DNA of 13,747 bases from Acidimicrobium sp. (GTDB lineage: Bacteria; Actinomycetota; Acidimicrobiia; Acidimicrobiales; Ilumatobacteraceae): positions 4,493 to 18,239 of the forward strand of contig DOHD01000109.1 of NCBI GenBank assembly GCA_003535455.1, given 5' to 3'. Below the pieces are notes generated by a model, which did not search any database, was not told the origin of the DNA, and saw only the letters and a program-made list of their open reading frames with translations. Made by a program: the position numbers and the translations under genes. Shown here piece by piece: positions 1 through 8,089 of this stretch (positions are counted from its first letter, which is position 1; each line of letters starts with the position of its first letter).

Positions 1-698
1 GCCCGCCGTTCATGGGCACAAGCGTGCCAGTTTTAAGCAAAGCAGAGCTCGAAGGCTCGGCGTTCACCGAGGCACACTTGCGCGGCGTTCGGCCACGCGG
101 CTGGCGTGCGGCGTCGAGCATCGCTGTCGAAGTGGGGCAACTATTGCGAAGTGGCGAAAAATTTATCTATGCATATTACGACGGCGTAGACAAAATTGCC
201 CACGAGCGAGGGTTCGGCAGTTTTTATGAGGCCGAGTTATGCAGTGCAGATGAAATCGTAAAAAACGTACAAGCCTCTTTGACGTCGGGTGCGGTCTTGA
301 TAGTTACGGCCGATCACGGCCAAGTCATGGTTGGCACAAATACGATGCCACCGCATTCTGAAGTGTTGGCAATGACGGCCTATCAGTCGGGTGAAGGACG
401 TTTTCGTTGGTTGCATGCCCGAGATGGAGTAGAGGTCGAATTATTAGCGCGAGCGACGGCTCATCACTCTGATGTTGCCTGGGTTGCCAGCAAAGAACAA
501 GTAATCGACGAAAACTGGCTAGGTCCGCGACTTGGTCCCGCGACGCGTAAGCGATTAGGTGATGTTGCGCTCGTGCCGCGTGAACCGATTAGTTTTGACG
601 ACGCCGTCGACACCGGCCCATTTTTGCTGCAGTGCCGTCATGGTGCTTTAACAGACGATGAACTTGATGTACCGTTGCTCGCGACGGCAGGTAAGTGA
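1..698 (+). CDS. Alkaline phosphatase family protein (nucleotide pyrophosphatase/phosphodiesterase-like), 3' part
   Basis: The reading frame is open to the left edge; the first complete codon is at base 3, so the 5' part of the gene lies outside the window. The ATG at base 12 is probably internal, because the frame reads on through it and the protein from there (228 residues) lacks the N-terminal half of the fold with the nucleophile. Counting from that Met, metal-ligand motifs typical of the alkaline phosphatase superfamily are visible: D60 and H64 in YYDGVDKIAH, D101-H102 in TADHG, and H210 in CRHGALT near the C-terminus. Family members hydrolyse phosphomonoesters or phosphodiesters using two metal ions; the substrate here cannot be told. 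The C-terminal pattern RHG-LT-DE--VPLL is characteristic of the actinobacterial cytosolic-looking members. The stop at 696-698 is 19 bases before the bpa start, so co-transcription with bpa and dnaE is likely. Confidence 0.8.
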   Translation, partial: PPFMGTSVPVLSKAELEGSAFTEAHLRGVRPRGWRAASSIAVEVGQLLRSGEKFIYAYYDGVDKIAHERGFGSFYEAELCSADEIVKNVQASLTSGAVLIVTADHGQVMVGTNTMPPHSEVLAMTAYQSGEGRFRWLHARDGVEVELLARATAHHSDVAWVASKEQVIDENWLGPRLGPATRKRLGDVALVPREPISFDDAVDTGPFLLQCRHGALTDDELDVPLLATAGK

Positions 699-717
699 TA
701 AGTTTGGCGACCCCACC

Positions 718-1197
718 ATGAAAAACCCAGAAGAAAAACCAGCTGAAAGCAAACAAATTTCAGAGATCGTCGAAGAACAGGGCGAGAACACGCTCGAAAC
801 GGTGACAGCGCCAGCCAAGGTCATGCGAATCGGGTCGATGATCAAGCAACTGCTTGACGAGGTGCACTCGATGACCCTTGATATGCCCTCGCGCGAGCGT
901 TTGGCCGAAATTTATGAACGATCAATCGTCGAACTTGCCGAGGCGCTGTCGCCCGACTTGCAAGAAGAGTTGCGCATGTTGGCCCTGCCATTTAATGATG
1001 GCGAAGTTCCGACTGATGCCGAATTGAGAGTTGCTAAAGCGCAACTAGTGGGTTGGCTTGAAGGGTTGTTCCACGGCATTCAAGCCACAATGTTCGCGCA
1101 ACAACTTTCGATGCGTCAGCAAGCCGAGCAGCGACAACTTCAGTCAGGTCAGGCGCCAACTGCGCAGCCGGGGGATCGTCCGGGAACTTACCTTTAA
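718..1197 (+). CDS. bpa: Bacterial proteasome activator Bpa/PafE (DUF2587 family)
   Basis: Encodes 159 residues closely resembling mycobacterial Bpa (Rv3780), an ATP-independent ring activator that docks on the 20S proteasome and opens its gate for unfolded proteins such as HspR. The conserved core runs from PAKVMRIG (about residue 32) through MIKQLLDEV, the LPFND turn (90-94), DAELRVAKAQLVGWLEGLFHGIQ (100-122) and the FAQQ helix, fitting the known four-helix bundle. The N-terminal 30 residues are acidic and probably disordered, and a Gln-rich, Pro-containing linker leads to the C-terminus. The last four residues are GTYL; in mycobacteria the proteasome-docking tail is GQYL. I chose the ATG at 718 because ATGs at 658 and 667 would overlap the previous gene and add residues unlike the family. 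There is no clear Shine-Dalgarno. The stop codon overlaps the dnaE start by one base. Proteasome subunit genes are not in the window. Confidence 0.92.
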   Translation: MKNPEEKPAESKQISEIVEEQGENTLETVTAPAKVMRIGSMIKQLLDEVHSMTLDMPSRERLAEIYERSIVELAEALSPDLQEELRMLALPFNDGEVPTDAELRVAKAQLVGWLEGLFHGIQATMFAQQLSMRQQAEQRQLQSGQAPTAQPGDRPGTYL

Positions 1198-4100
1198 TGG
1201 GTAAGTCGTTTACTCATCTTCATGTTCATACCGAGTTTTCGATGCTCGATGGAGCATCTCGGCTAGACGAACTCGTTGATCGAGCCGTTGCCGATGGCCA
1301 AAATGCTCTTGGCATCACCGACCACGGCAACATGTACGGTGTCATCGATTTTTATAAAGAGTGCACGAAGCGTGGGATCAAGCCGATTATCGGTACAGAG
1401 GCGTATATGGCCTATGAGACGCGATTTGAACGGCCAACTCGTCGAGGTCGAGTTGATGACAGTGGTGGCGATACCGAAGCAGGCAAAAAACTTTATTATC
1501 ACTTGACACTTCTTGCCGAAAACAATGTCGGATACAAAAACTTAATTCAACTTGCGAGCCTCGCGTTTCTCGAGGGCTACTACTACCAACCGCGAATGGA
1601 TTGGGAGTTGTTGACGAAATTCAGCTCGGGTTTGATCGCGACTTCCGGATGTTTGGGTGGCCATGTTCTTCAGGCGCTCAAGAACGGCAAAGACGAGGAA
1701 GCCTTGAAAACTGCCGCGCGATTGCAAGATATTTTCGGCAAAGACAATTTTTTCATTGAGCTGCAAGACCATGGAATTCCATTGCAGATCGAGACAAACC
1801 CGAAATTGATAGATATCAGCAAAAAACTCGGTGCGCCACTTTTGGCGACAAACGACTGTCACTACACACATCGCGAAGACAGTGCATCGCACGACGCATT
1901 GTTGTGTGTGCAGACTGGCTGCACCATCAGCGACCCAAATCGACTCAAATTCGAGGGCCATGAGCACTATCTGAAAACGGCGGAAGAGATGCGATGGCTG
2001 TTTCGCGAACAGCCGACCTCTTGCGACAACTCGTTATGGATTGCCGAGCGGTCAAAAGTCGACATTCAGTTCAATGTTCCGGTTTTGCCAAATTTTCCAA
2101 TTCCCGATGGTTTCAAAGATGATCATGCATATCTCGAACATTTGACATGGATCGGCGCAAAGCAACGCTGGGGAGAAAAACTCGCACCCGAGGTCGTAGA
2201 GCGCGTCGCCTATGAATTGTTGACCATCAAGACGATGGGCTTCAGTTCATATTTTTTGATCGTCTGGGATTTGGTGCGTTATGCGCATGAAAAATCGATT
2301 CGTGTCGGTCCGGGTCGCGGGTCGGCTGCAGGTTGCGCGGTGGCGTACTCACTCAAAATCACCGATCTTGACCCGATTAAATACGACCTGTTGTTCGAGC
2401 GATTTTTGAATCCAGGTCGTCGTTCAATGCCCGATATCGACATGGACTTCGACTCGCGATATCGCGATGAAATGATTCGCTACGCATCAGAAAAATATGG
2501 CCGTGATCATGTTGCTCAGATCATTACATTCGGCACGATCAAAGCCCGCAACGCCGTGCGCGACGCCGCCCGAGTGCTCGGCTTTCCGTATGGTTTGGGC
2601 GACAAGATCGCCAAATCGATGCCACCGGTGGTGATGGGTCGAGACACACCTCTTAAATATTGCTTCGAAGAAGACGAGCAACATGTTGACGGTTATCGAG
2701 CGGCGGCTGAACTACGCGCACTTTACGAAAGTGACCCCGATGTCAAAACGGTTGTCGATACTGCGCGTGGACTTGAGGGCTTGAAACGTAGTGTCGGCAT
2801 TCATGCCGCAGCCGTGGTGATCACGAAAGAGAAACTGACCGAATATTTGCCGATTCAACGCAAAGCCGAGTCTGGACAAGATGCCGACCTCGCCCCGATC
2901 GTCACTCAATATGAAATGCACGCCGTCGAAGAGTTGGGTCTTCTCAAGATGGACATACTTGGTCTGCGCAACCTCGATGTCATCACAGATACGAACAAGA
3001 TGATCCAAGAATTAAACAACCCGAGTTTCGATATTGATACGGCTCCGTTCGACGACCAAAAGACTTTCGAGCTCCTGCGTCGCGGTGACACCATCGGGGT
3101 GTTTCAGCTCGAGTCGACCAACATTCGTGCGTTGGTTCGCAGTATGGTGCCAACGACAATCGACGATATCGCGGCGATCGTGGCTCTTTATCGACCGGGG
3201 CCGATGGGTGCGAACATGCACAATGACTACGCCGATTTTAAAAACGGGCGCAAGACGCCGAAAATTTTTCATCCCGACGCGCAAGACTTGCTCGGCGATA
3301 CCCAGGGTTTGATGATTTACCAAGAAAGCATGATGAGAGTTGCTCAGAAGTTCGCGGGCTACAGCCTGGAAGAAGCCGATGATTTGCGCAAGGCCTGCGG
3401 CAAAAAAAATCGTGCCGACATGAAAAAGCAGCGGGCGAGTTTTGAGCAGGGTTGTGTCAGTCGCGGCTATGGCCAAGAACTAGCTGAGACACTTTTCGAC
3501 TCGATCGAAAATTTCGCCGACTATGCATTCGGCAAGAGCCATGCTTATGGCTACGCGTTCATCGCGTATCAAACCGCGTATCTCAAAGCGAACTATCCGC
3601 TTGAATATCTCTCGTGTTTGCTGACGAGCGTAAAGGCCAGTTATGACCGTGCCGCAATATTCTTGGCAGATGCGCGAGCAAGCAACATCACGGTTAAAAC
3701 ACCAGATATCAATTCATCAGGGGTCGACTTTGTGCCGGTGGTCGAGGGCGATACACGTGTCATCAGTTTTGGTCTATCGGCAATTCGCAACGTCGGCGAA
3801 GTAGTTGTCGGTCAAATTGTTGAGTACAGGCGTGCAAATGGGTCGTTCAAATCGTTCTATGATTTCGTCGACCGGGCACCGATCGCGACGCTCAACAAAC
3901 GTACAGTTGAGTCGCTGATCAAAGCCGGCGCATTCGATTCTCTTGGGCACCCACGAAAAGGTCTGCTTCTGGTATTCGAGTCGATCATCGAGAACACCCT
4001 TAGTCGTCGCCGAGAGCGAGATCAAGGGGTGATGAGCTTGTTTGATCAGGGGGCAGATTCGCAATCTGGTTTCTCCGAACAGATAGAGATTCCGAACCTG

Positions 4101-4724
4101 AATTTCGAGAAGTCTGAGCAGCTCAAAATTGAGCGCGAGATGCTCGGGCTATATGTTTCTGACCATCCGTTGCGCGGAGTCGAAGGTCAACTGCGTCGCA
4201 AAGTCGAATGTTCACTGGCCGACCTGGACGAAAAAAACGATGGATCCTATTTGACCCTCGGCGGCGTGATAACAGTGGTCAACCGCAAGTTCACGCGCAA
4301 AGGCGACCAAATGGCCGTTCTGACTATCGAAGACTTGCAAGGCTCTGTCGAGGTGAATATCTTTCCCAAAACTTTTTCTAGTTACGGCCATCTGATTGAA
4401 GAAGACACGATAATCACGGTCCGCGGGCGTCTCGACAAACGAGATGACTCGCGCATTTCGTTTAACGCCCAAGAATTGAAAGTAGTCGAACCAATGCGCG
4501 CAACCGACATGAGCCTGCATATTGAATTAGCCGGTCGTTCGCTGTCGCAAGAAGACATAGTCAACTTACAAGAGCTGTTAAAAGACCATGGTGGTCAAAC
4601 ACCGGTTCAGTTGCATATGCCAGGGGGCAAGAGTCTGCGGTTGGCGCCCGAATTCAATGTTGATATCGACCGCGCAATAGGTGCGTTACGCGCGTCTTAC
4701 GGCAACAGTGTTTATATCGGCTGA
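1197..4724 (+). CDS. dnaE: DNA polymerase III subunit alpha (replicative polymerase, DnaE1 type)
   Basis: Encodes the 1175-residue catalytic subunit of the replicative DNA polymerase, which extends primers with dNTPs at the fork. An N-terminal PHP domain begins at residue 7 with HLHVHTEFSMLDG and continues with ITDHGNM; these metal-binding motifs are intact, as in mycobacterial DnaE1, where the PHP domain provides proofreading. The polymerase active-site acids are visible as D413 and D415 in MPDIDMDFD and D586 in LLKMDILGLR. The VGPGRGSAAG motif lies at about 373-382, and FADYAFGKSHAYGYA marks the fingers region. Near the C-terminus an OB-fold is recognisable (about 1020-1085, LTLGGVITVVNRK to VEVNIFP). 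Length and domain order are normal, with no intein or frameshift. The start ATG shares its A with the bpa stop (TAATG), which implies translational coupling. A hairpin terminator follows the stop. Confidence 0.98.
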   Translation: MGKSFTHLHVHTEFSMLDGASRLDELVDRAVADGQNALGITDHGNMYGVIDFYKECTKRGIKPIIGTEAYMAYETRFERPTRRGRVDDSGGDTEAGKKLYYHLTLLAENNVGYKNLIQLASLAFLEGYYYQPRMDWELLTKFSSGLIATSGCLGGHVLQALKNGKDEEALKTAARLQDIFGKDNFFIELQDHGIPLQIETNPKLIDISKKLGAPLLATNDCHYTHREDSASHDALLCVQTGCTISDPNRLKFEGHEHYLKTAEEMRWLFREQPTSCDNSLWIAERSKVDIQFNVPVLPNFPIPDGFKDDHAYLEHLTWIGAKQRWGEKLAPEVVERVAYELLTIKTMGFSSYFLIVWDLVRYAHEKSIRVGPGRGSAAGCAVAYSLKITDLDPIKYDLLFERFLNPGRRSMPDIDMDFDSRYRDEMIRYASEKYGRDHVAQIITFGTIKARNAVRDAARVLGFPYGLGDKIAKSMPPVVMGRDTPLKYCFEEDEQHVDGYRAAAELRALYESDPDVKTVVDTARGLEGLKRSVGIHAAAVVITKEKLTEYLPIQRKAESGQDADLAPIVTQYEMHAVEELGLLKMDILGLRNLDVITDTNKMIQELNNPSFDIDTAPFDDQKTFELLRRGDTIGVFQLESTNIRALVRSMVPTTIDDIAAIVALYRPGPMGANMHNDYADFKNGRKTPKIFHPDAQDLLGDTQGLMIYQESMMRVAQKFAGYSLEEADDLRKACGKKNRADMKKQRASFEQGCVSRGYGQELAETLFDSIENFADYAFGKSHAYGYAFIAYQTAYLKANYPLEYLSCLLTSVKASYDRAAIFLADARASNITVKTPDINSSGVDFVPVVEGDTRVISFGLSAIRNVGEVVVGQIVEYRRANGSFKSFYDFVDRAPIATLNKRTVESLIKAGAFDSLGHPRKGLLLVFESIIENTLSRRRERDQGVMSLFDQGADSQSGFSEQIEIPNLNFEKSEQLKIEREMLGLYVSDHPLRGVEGQLRRKVECSLADLDEKNDGSYLTLGGVITVVNRKFTRKGDQMAVLTIEDLQGSVEVNIFPKTFSSYGHLIEEDTIITVRGRLDKRDDSRISFNAQELKVVEPMRATDMSLHIELAGRSLSQEDIVNLQELLKDHGGQTPVQLHMPGGKSLRLAPEFNVDIDRAIGALRASYGNSVYIG

Positions 4725-4728
4725 GAGT

Positions 4729-4757
4729 CTCGTTAGATAATTGATAACGAGTTTTCT
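4729..4757 (+). terminator. Probable intrinsic terminator after dnaE
   Basis: Four bases after the dnaE stop, CTCGTTA (4729-4735) can pair with TAACGAG (4745-4751) around a 9-base loop. The run TTTTCT (4752-4757) follows directly. The stem is perfect over 7 bp but AU-rich at its top, so termination may be partial. The position between dnaE and the next gene supports the call. No folding energy was computed. Confidence 0.55.
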
Positions 4758-4814
4758 AAAGTAATTAAGCGCGCCATCGGAAATTGACCGTTTTGCTGGC
4801 AGAATAGAAGGGCT

Positions 4815-5471
4815 ATGCCGCTTGTTGTTAAGACGATAGATGCCTCTGCATTAGTTGACTCAGACCTTGACGACCTTGCCGCGATGGGCGGTGCATTCGG
4901 TATCGGTGCAATTTCAAAAGCAAAAGAAGATTGGGTGCTTTTTGCAAGCGCGAAACTCGACGGCAAATTGCACGGTTTTATGTTCTCGACTCTTGAGCGC
5001 ATTGGCGGCACACCATGCGTCTTGTTGGGCATGTTGAGTGTCAAGCGCACATCGAAGCGCGATCAAATTTTGAAGGGTTTGATGAGCGAGGCTTATCATC
5101 GCGCGTTGATGGCGTTTCCTGATGAAGATGTAGTTGTCGGCTCACGCTTTATTTCGGTCGACGCGCTCGAGGCTTTTAAGTCGCTTACAGAACTGATCCC
5201 TCGTCCGGAACACCGCGCCGTTGGCGAAGAGCGGGCGTGGGGTCGGCGCCTGGCGCGGCGCTTTGGTTGTGAATCGGCATATGACGAACAGTCGTTTACG
5301 ATCAAGAGCAACGGACAAAGTGGTTTCATGGATTTCGAGTCGTTGAAGCCTGGCAAAGCGTCGTCAGATGTTGTCGCTCTTTTCAAGAACGTCTCGTCCA
5401 AAAAGTCGGGTGCGCTGGTAGTTCACGGTTGGACTATGACCGAAAACTTGCTGAAGCTCGGCAAGCACTAA
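4815..5471 (+). CDS. Conserved-looking protein of unknown function, 218 residues
   Basis: I do not recognise this family. The protein is soluble, with no signal peptide or membrane segment and no cysteine-pair motif. Around residues 50-130 it alternates strands and helices: hydrophobic strands such as CVLLGMLSV are followed by a basic turn RTSKRDQ, a long helix (ILKGLMSEAYHRALM), then a strand (DVVVGSRFI). This order loosely resembles the acetyl-CoA-binding core of GNAT acyltransferases, but no clear R/Q-x-x-G-x-G/A loop is seen, so this is only a suggestion. A basic stretch near 143-150 (WGRRLARRFG) could bind nucleic acid or phosphate. The ATG at 4815 is preceded by GAAGGG only two bases away, too close for an ideal ribosome site, so the start is uncertain. 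The gene lies 9 bases before the nitroreductase and is probably co-transcribed with it. Codon use looks like that of its neighbours. Confidence 0.75.
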   Translation: MPLVVKTIDASALVDSDLDDLAAMGGAFGIGAISKAKEDWVLFASAKLDGKLHGFMFSTLERIGGTPCVLLGMLSVKRTSKRDQILKGLMSEAYHRALMAFPDEDVVVGSRFISVDALEAFKSLTELIPRPEHRAVGEERAWGRRLARRFGCESAYDEQSFTIKSNGQSGFMDFESLKPGKASSDVVALFKNVSSKKSGALVVHGWTMTENLLKLGKH

Positions 5472-5480
5472 CTCATAATC

Positions 5481-6086
5481 ATGCAGTTCGCGGACTGCGT
5501 TCGCACGCGCAGAATGGTGCGCGCATTTCGCCGAGATCCGATTCAACCAGAACTTGTCGAGCGAGTCGTTGACCTTGCATCGCGGGCGCCATCGGCCGGC
5601 AAAACCCAAGGTTGGCATTTTTTGGTTTTGCGCGATCATCAAACAAAAAAATTTTGGGAGATAACTTTGCCAGAAGAAAAGAGATCAAGTTTTCGTTGGT
5701 CTCGTTTGCTTGACGCACCGCTTATCGGCCTTGTGTTCGCCAACCCGAGCGCTTACCTCGAGCGCTACAGCGAGCCCGACAAGGCGAACACAAAATTAGG
5801 TGATGACGTTGCGTTGTGGCCGACGCCATATTGGACAGTCGACGCATCTTTTGCGACCATGCAACTCTTGCTCGCTGCTCACGATGTCGGTCTTGGTGCA
5901 CTATTTTTCGGTGTGTTCAACGGCGAGACTCAGCTGCGCGCCGAGTACAAAGTTCCCGAGCGGTTGCAGCTTATTGGCGCCGTTGCGATGGGCTGGCCGA
6001 TGCCCGAGACAAGTGCCGATCGCGGTGCGAGCGCCGCTCGTGCTCGACGCAAACCAATCGAGATAATTCACGAGGGCAGTTTCTAA
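5481..6086 (+). CDS. Nitroreductase family protein (FMN-dependent oxidoreductase)
   Basis: A 201-residue single-domain nitroreductase. These enzymes form homodimers with FMN at the interface and use NAD(P)H to reduce nitro groups, quinones, enones or flavins; the substrate here is unknown. FMN-binding signatures are in order: TRRMVRAF (9-16), whose arginines contact the FMN phosphate, APSAGKTQGW (36-45), and GLGALFFGVF (137-146) after a long helix. A C-terminal RRKPIEIIHEG segment (189-199) supplies the last phosphate-binding basic residues. Length is typical of the family. No signal peptide is present. It follows the unknown 218-residue gene by 9 bases, with no good Shine-Dalgarno, so translation may depend on upstream readthrough or leaderless-type initiation. 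Its stop is only 5 bases from the stop of the convergent DUF255 gene. Confidence 0.88.
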   Translation: MQFADCVRTRRMVRAFRRDPIQPELVERVVDLASRAPSAGKTQGWHFLVLRDHQTKKFWEITLPEEKRSSFRWSRLLDAPLIGLVFANPSAYLERYSEPDKANTKLGDDVALWPTPYWTVDASFATMQLLLAAHDVGLGALFFGVFNGETQLRAEYKVPERLQLIGAVAMGWPMPETSADRGASAARARRKPIEIIHEGSF

Positions 6087-6091
6087 TTTGG

Positions 6092-8089
6092 TTAGGCGAG
6101 TGCCTCGTGAAGTTGTTGAACCGTCGTGATCGGTGAATTGCAGGCATAGTCGCGACAGACATAAGCAAAACCTGGTCGCCGGTCTCGCCAAAGCGGTGAA
6201 TCAAACGGTTGGCCAAATGCGAGAACTGCATTTGGTAGCCAAAGTCGTTTTACCGCTTCGACAAGTTCGGGGCGATCTCCGGTGACGACAACTTCAATAC
6301 CGCCCTTTTGTTTGAGATAAACGCAGTGCAACAAGTTTCCGAATGCACTCGGCGAAGCCGCCACGATGCGCGTGAAGAGGCGAAGAATGCTGTCGGCGTA
6401 TTGCGTGAATTTCTGGTTTCCGGTCAGGGTGCCAAGCCTATGTAATGCAATGGCGGCGGTTGAATTTGCCGACGGCGTTGCGTTATCAAGAAGGTCTTTT
6501 TGTCTCACGATCAATTGCTCTGTGTCGGTGGCGACTGTGAACAATCCGCCGTTATTTACGTCCCAATAGTCGTTGGTCAGTTGTTCGGCGACTTCTATCG
6601 CTCGCGAGACCCAAATTGCTTTGCCGCTCGACTCACCGAGTCGAGTAAATGCATCAACCAGGTGAGCAAGGTCGCAGGCGAGTGCACGATGGCGCGCTTT
6701 GGGCTTACCGTCGCGTTGCCAACTGCGCATCCATTTGGCCAACCCACTCAGAGAGTCTTCGACTCGCAATTCTCGATACAAAAATTCGCAATTTGTTTCG
6801 GCGAACTCGAGCCAGTCGGGTCGGTTCAGCAAGTTTGATGCTTCGATAAGCGAAACCGACATCATCGCGTTCCACTCGGTCAACACTTTGTCATCCAACA
6901 AGGGTCTATGGCGTTTGTTGCGTTCGGCAAAAATTTTTTGTCGAATTACCTCAACCTCGGGAGGACGTTTCAAATCACCGCGGCTGCTCAATCTCGTCGG
7001 AATATTCTTTCCTTCGAAGTTTCCGGATTCTGAAATTTCATAATATTCGAGCGCAATATCAAATTGATCTTTCGACAGGATCGCGCGCAAGTCGTCGGGC
7101 GAGAAAACATAAAAGTGCCCTTCGTGCGAGTGCCCGTGTTGATCGAGCGAGTCAGCGTCTTCGGCGCTGAAAAAACCACCTTCAAGATCGCGTAAATCAC
7201 GCACCACATAGTCGACTATTTCTTCGCAGATCTGGCGATAATTCTCTGATTCAAATACCACTGCGGCATGTGAATAGACCCGAAGCAGCAAGGCCTGGTC
7301 ATACAGCATTTTTTCAAAGTGCGGTACTAGCCATTTTTCGTCGACGCTGTAGCGAGAAAATCCACCGCCGATGTGATCGTAAATACCGCCTGAAGCCATT
7401 GCATCGAGCGTGGTTGTGATGATAGTTCCGAGTGAGTCGTTGGGACTGTCGTTATAAATGCGCAACAATAAATCGAGATTCATCGTGCTCGGAAACTTTG
7501 GCGCGCCACCGAACCCACCCCACTTGGGGTCAAAAGATTCGGCAAGTTGATCGCACGCCGCCGCGACCAACTCAAAGCTCGGCAAGGACACATCGGGGGT
7601 GATCAACGCCGATCGAGAGAGCGACTCGCTTAGAGCCGAAATATTGTTCTCAATATCTGCTCGGCGGTTTTGCCATGCATCGTGCACAGCGACCATCAAT
7701 TTCATAAACGACGGTTTTGGAAAGTATGTGCCGCCAAAAAATGGATTTCCATCGGGGCTCATAAACACAGTCATTGGCCAACCACCACGCCCCGACATGG
7801 CTTGAACTGCGTCCATATATAGAGCATCGATATCGGGCCGCTCTTCGCGATCGACTTTGATGTTGACGAAAAGTTCGTTCATCATCGTTGCTGTTTCTAG
7901 GTCTTCGAAACATTCGTGTGCCATGACATGGCACCAGTGACAAGCCGAATATCCAACAGAAAGCAATATCGGCACGCCGCGTCTTTGTGCTTCGGTAAAT
8001 GCCTCGGTCGACCAACTGAACCAATCGACCGGGTTGTCCTTGTGCTGCCGCAGATAAGGGCTTGTTTCTTGCGCTAAGCGATTTGTCAT
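6092..8089 (-). CDS. Thioredoxin domain-containing DUF255 protein (YyaL/SPATA20 family)
   Basis: A full-length 665-residue member of the DUF255 family, also known from human SPATA20 and Bacillus YyaL. The N-terminal thioredoxin-like domain (about 1-165) contains the family signature with C50-H-W-C53 in YSACHWCHVM, followed by VDREERPD (79-86) and GGWPMTVFMSPDG (102-114). The remainder is predicted to form an alpha/alpha barrel of the N-acylglucosamine 2-epimerase or glycosidase type, with GGFGGAPKFP and HFEKMLYDQA motifs. The C-terminus ends in the usual CR-YAC--PITT pattern. The biochemical role is not established; the CxxC suggests redox or chaperone chemistry. There is no signal peptide, so it should be cytosolic. 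Its ATG directly abuts the TAA stop of the upstream subtilase gene (TAA-ATG, no gap), indicating one operon and likely coupled translation. Confidence 0.93.
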   Translation of the reverse strand: MTNRLAQETSPYLRQHKDNPVDWFSWSTEAFTEAQRRGVPILLSVGYSACHWCHVMAHECFEDLETATMMNELFVNIKVDREERPDIDALYMDAVQAMSGRGGWPMTVFMSPDGNPFFGGTYFPKPSFMKLMVAVHDAWQNRRADIENNISALSESLSRSALITPDVSLPSFELVAAACDQLAESFDPKWGGFGGAPKFPSTMNLDLLLRIYNDSPNDSLGTIITTTLDAMASGGIYDHIGGGFSRYSVDEKWLVPHFEKMLYDQALLLRVYSHAAVVFESENYRQICEEIVDYVVRDLRDLEGGFFSAEDADSLDQHGHSHEGHFYVFSPDDLRAILSKDQFDIALEYYEISESGNFEGKNIPTRLSSRGDLKRPPEVEVIRQKIFAERNKRHRPLLDDKVLTEWNAMMSVSLIEASNLLNRPDWLEFAETNCEFLYRELRVEDSLSGLAKWMRSWQRDGKPKARHRALACDLAHLVDAFTRLGESSGKAIWVSRAIEVAEQLTNDYWDVNNGGLFTVATDTEQLIVRQKDLLDNATPSANSTAAIALHRLGTLTGNQKFTQYADSILRLFTRIVAASPSAFGNLLHCVYLKQKGGIEVVVTGDRPELVEAVKRLWLPNAVLAFGQPFDSPLWRDRRPGFAYVCRDYACNSPITTVQQLHEALA

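Noticed and set aside
3012..3476. 154-codon minus-strand open frame inside dnaE
   Set aside because: It is antisense to conserved polymerase motifs and shows no recognisable domain; a shadow frame.
4784..4810. TTGACC as a -35 box for the 218-residue gene, with TAGAAG as -10
   Set aside because: The spacer is only 15 bases and the -10 lacks the final T, so the promoter is not convincing.
6094..6105. AGGC/GCCT hairpin as a bidirectional terminator
   Set aside because: The stem has only 4 bp, no T tract follows, and it lies within the coding end of the DUF255 gene.
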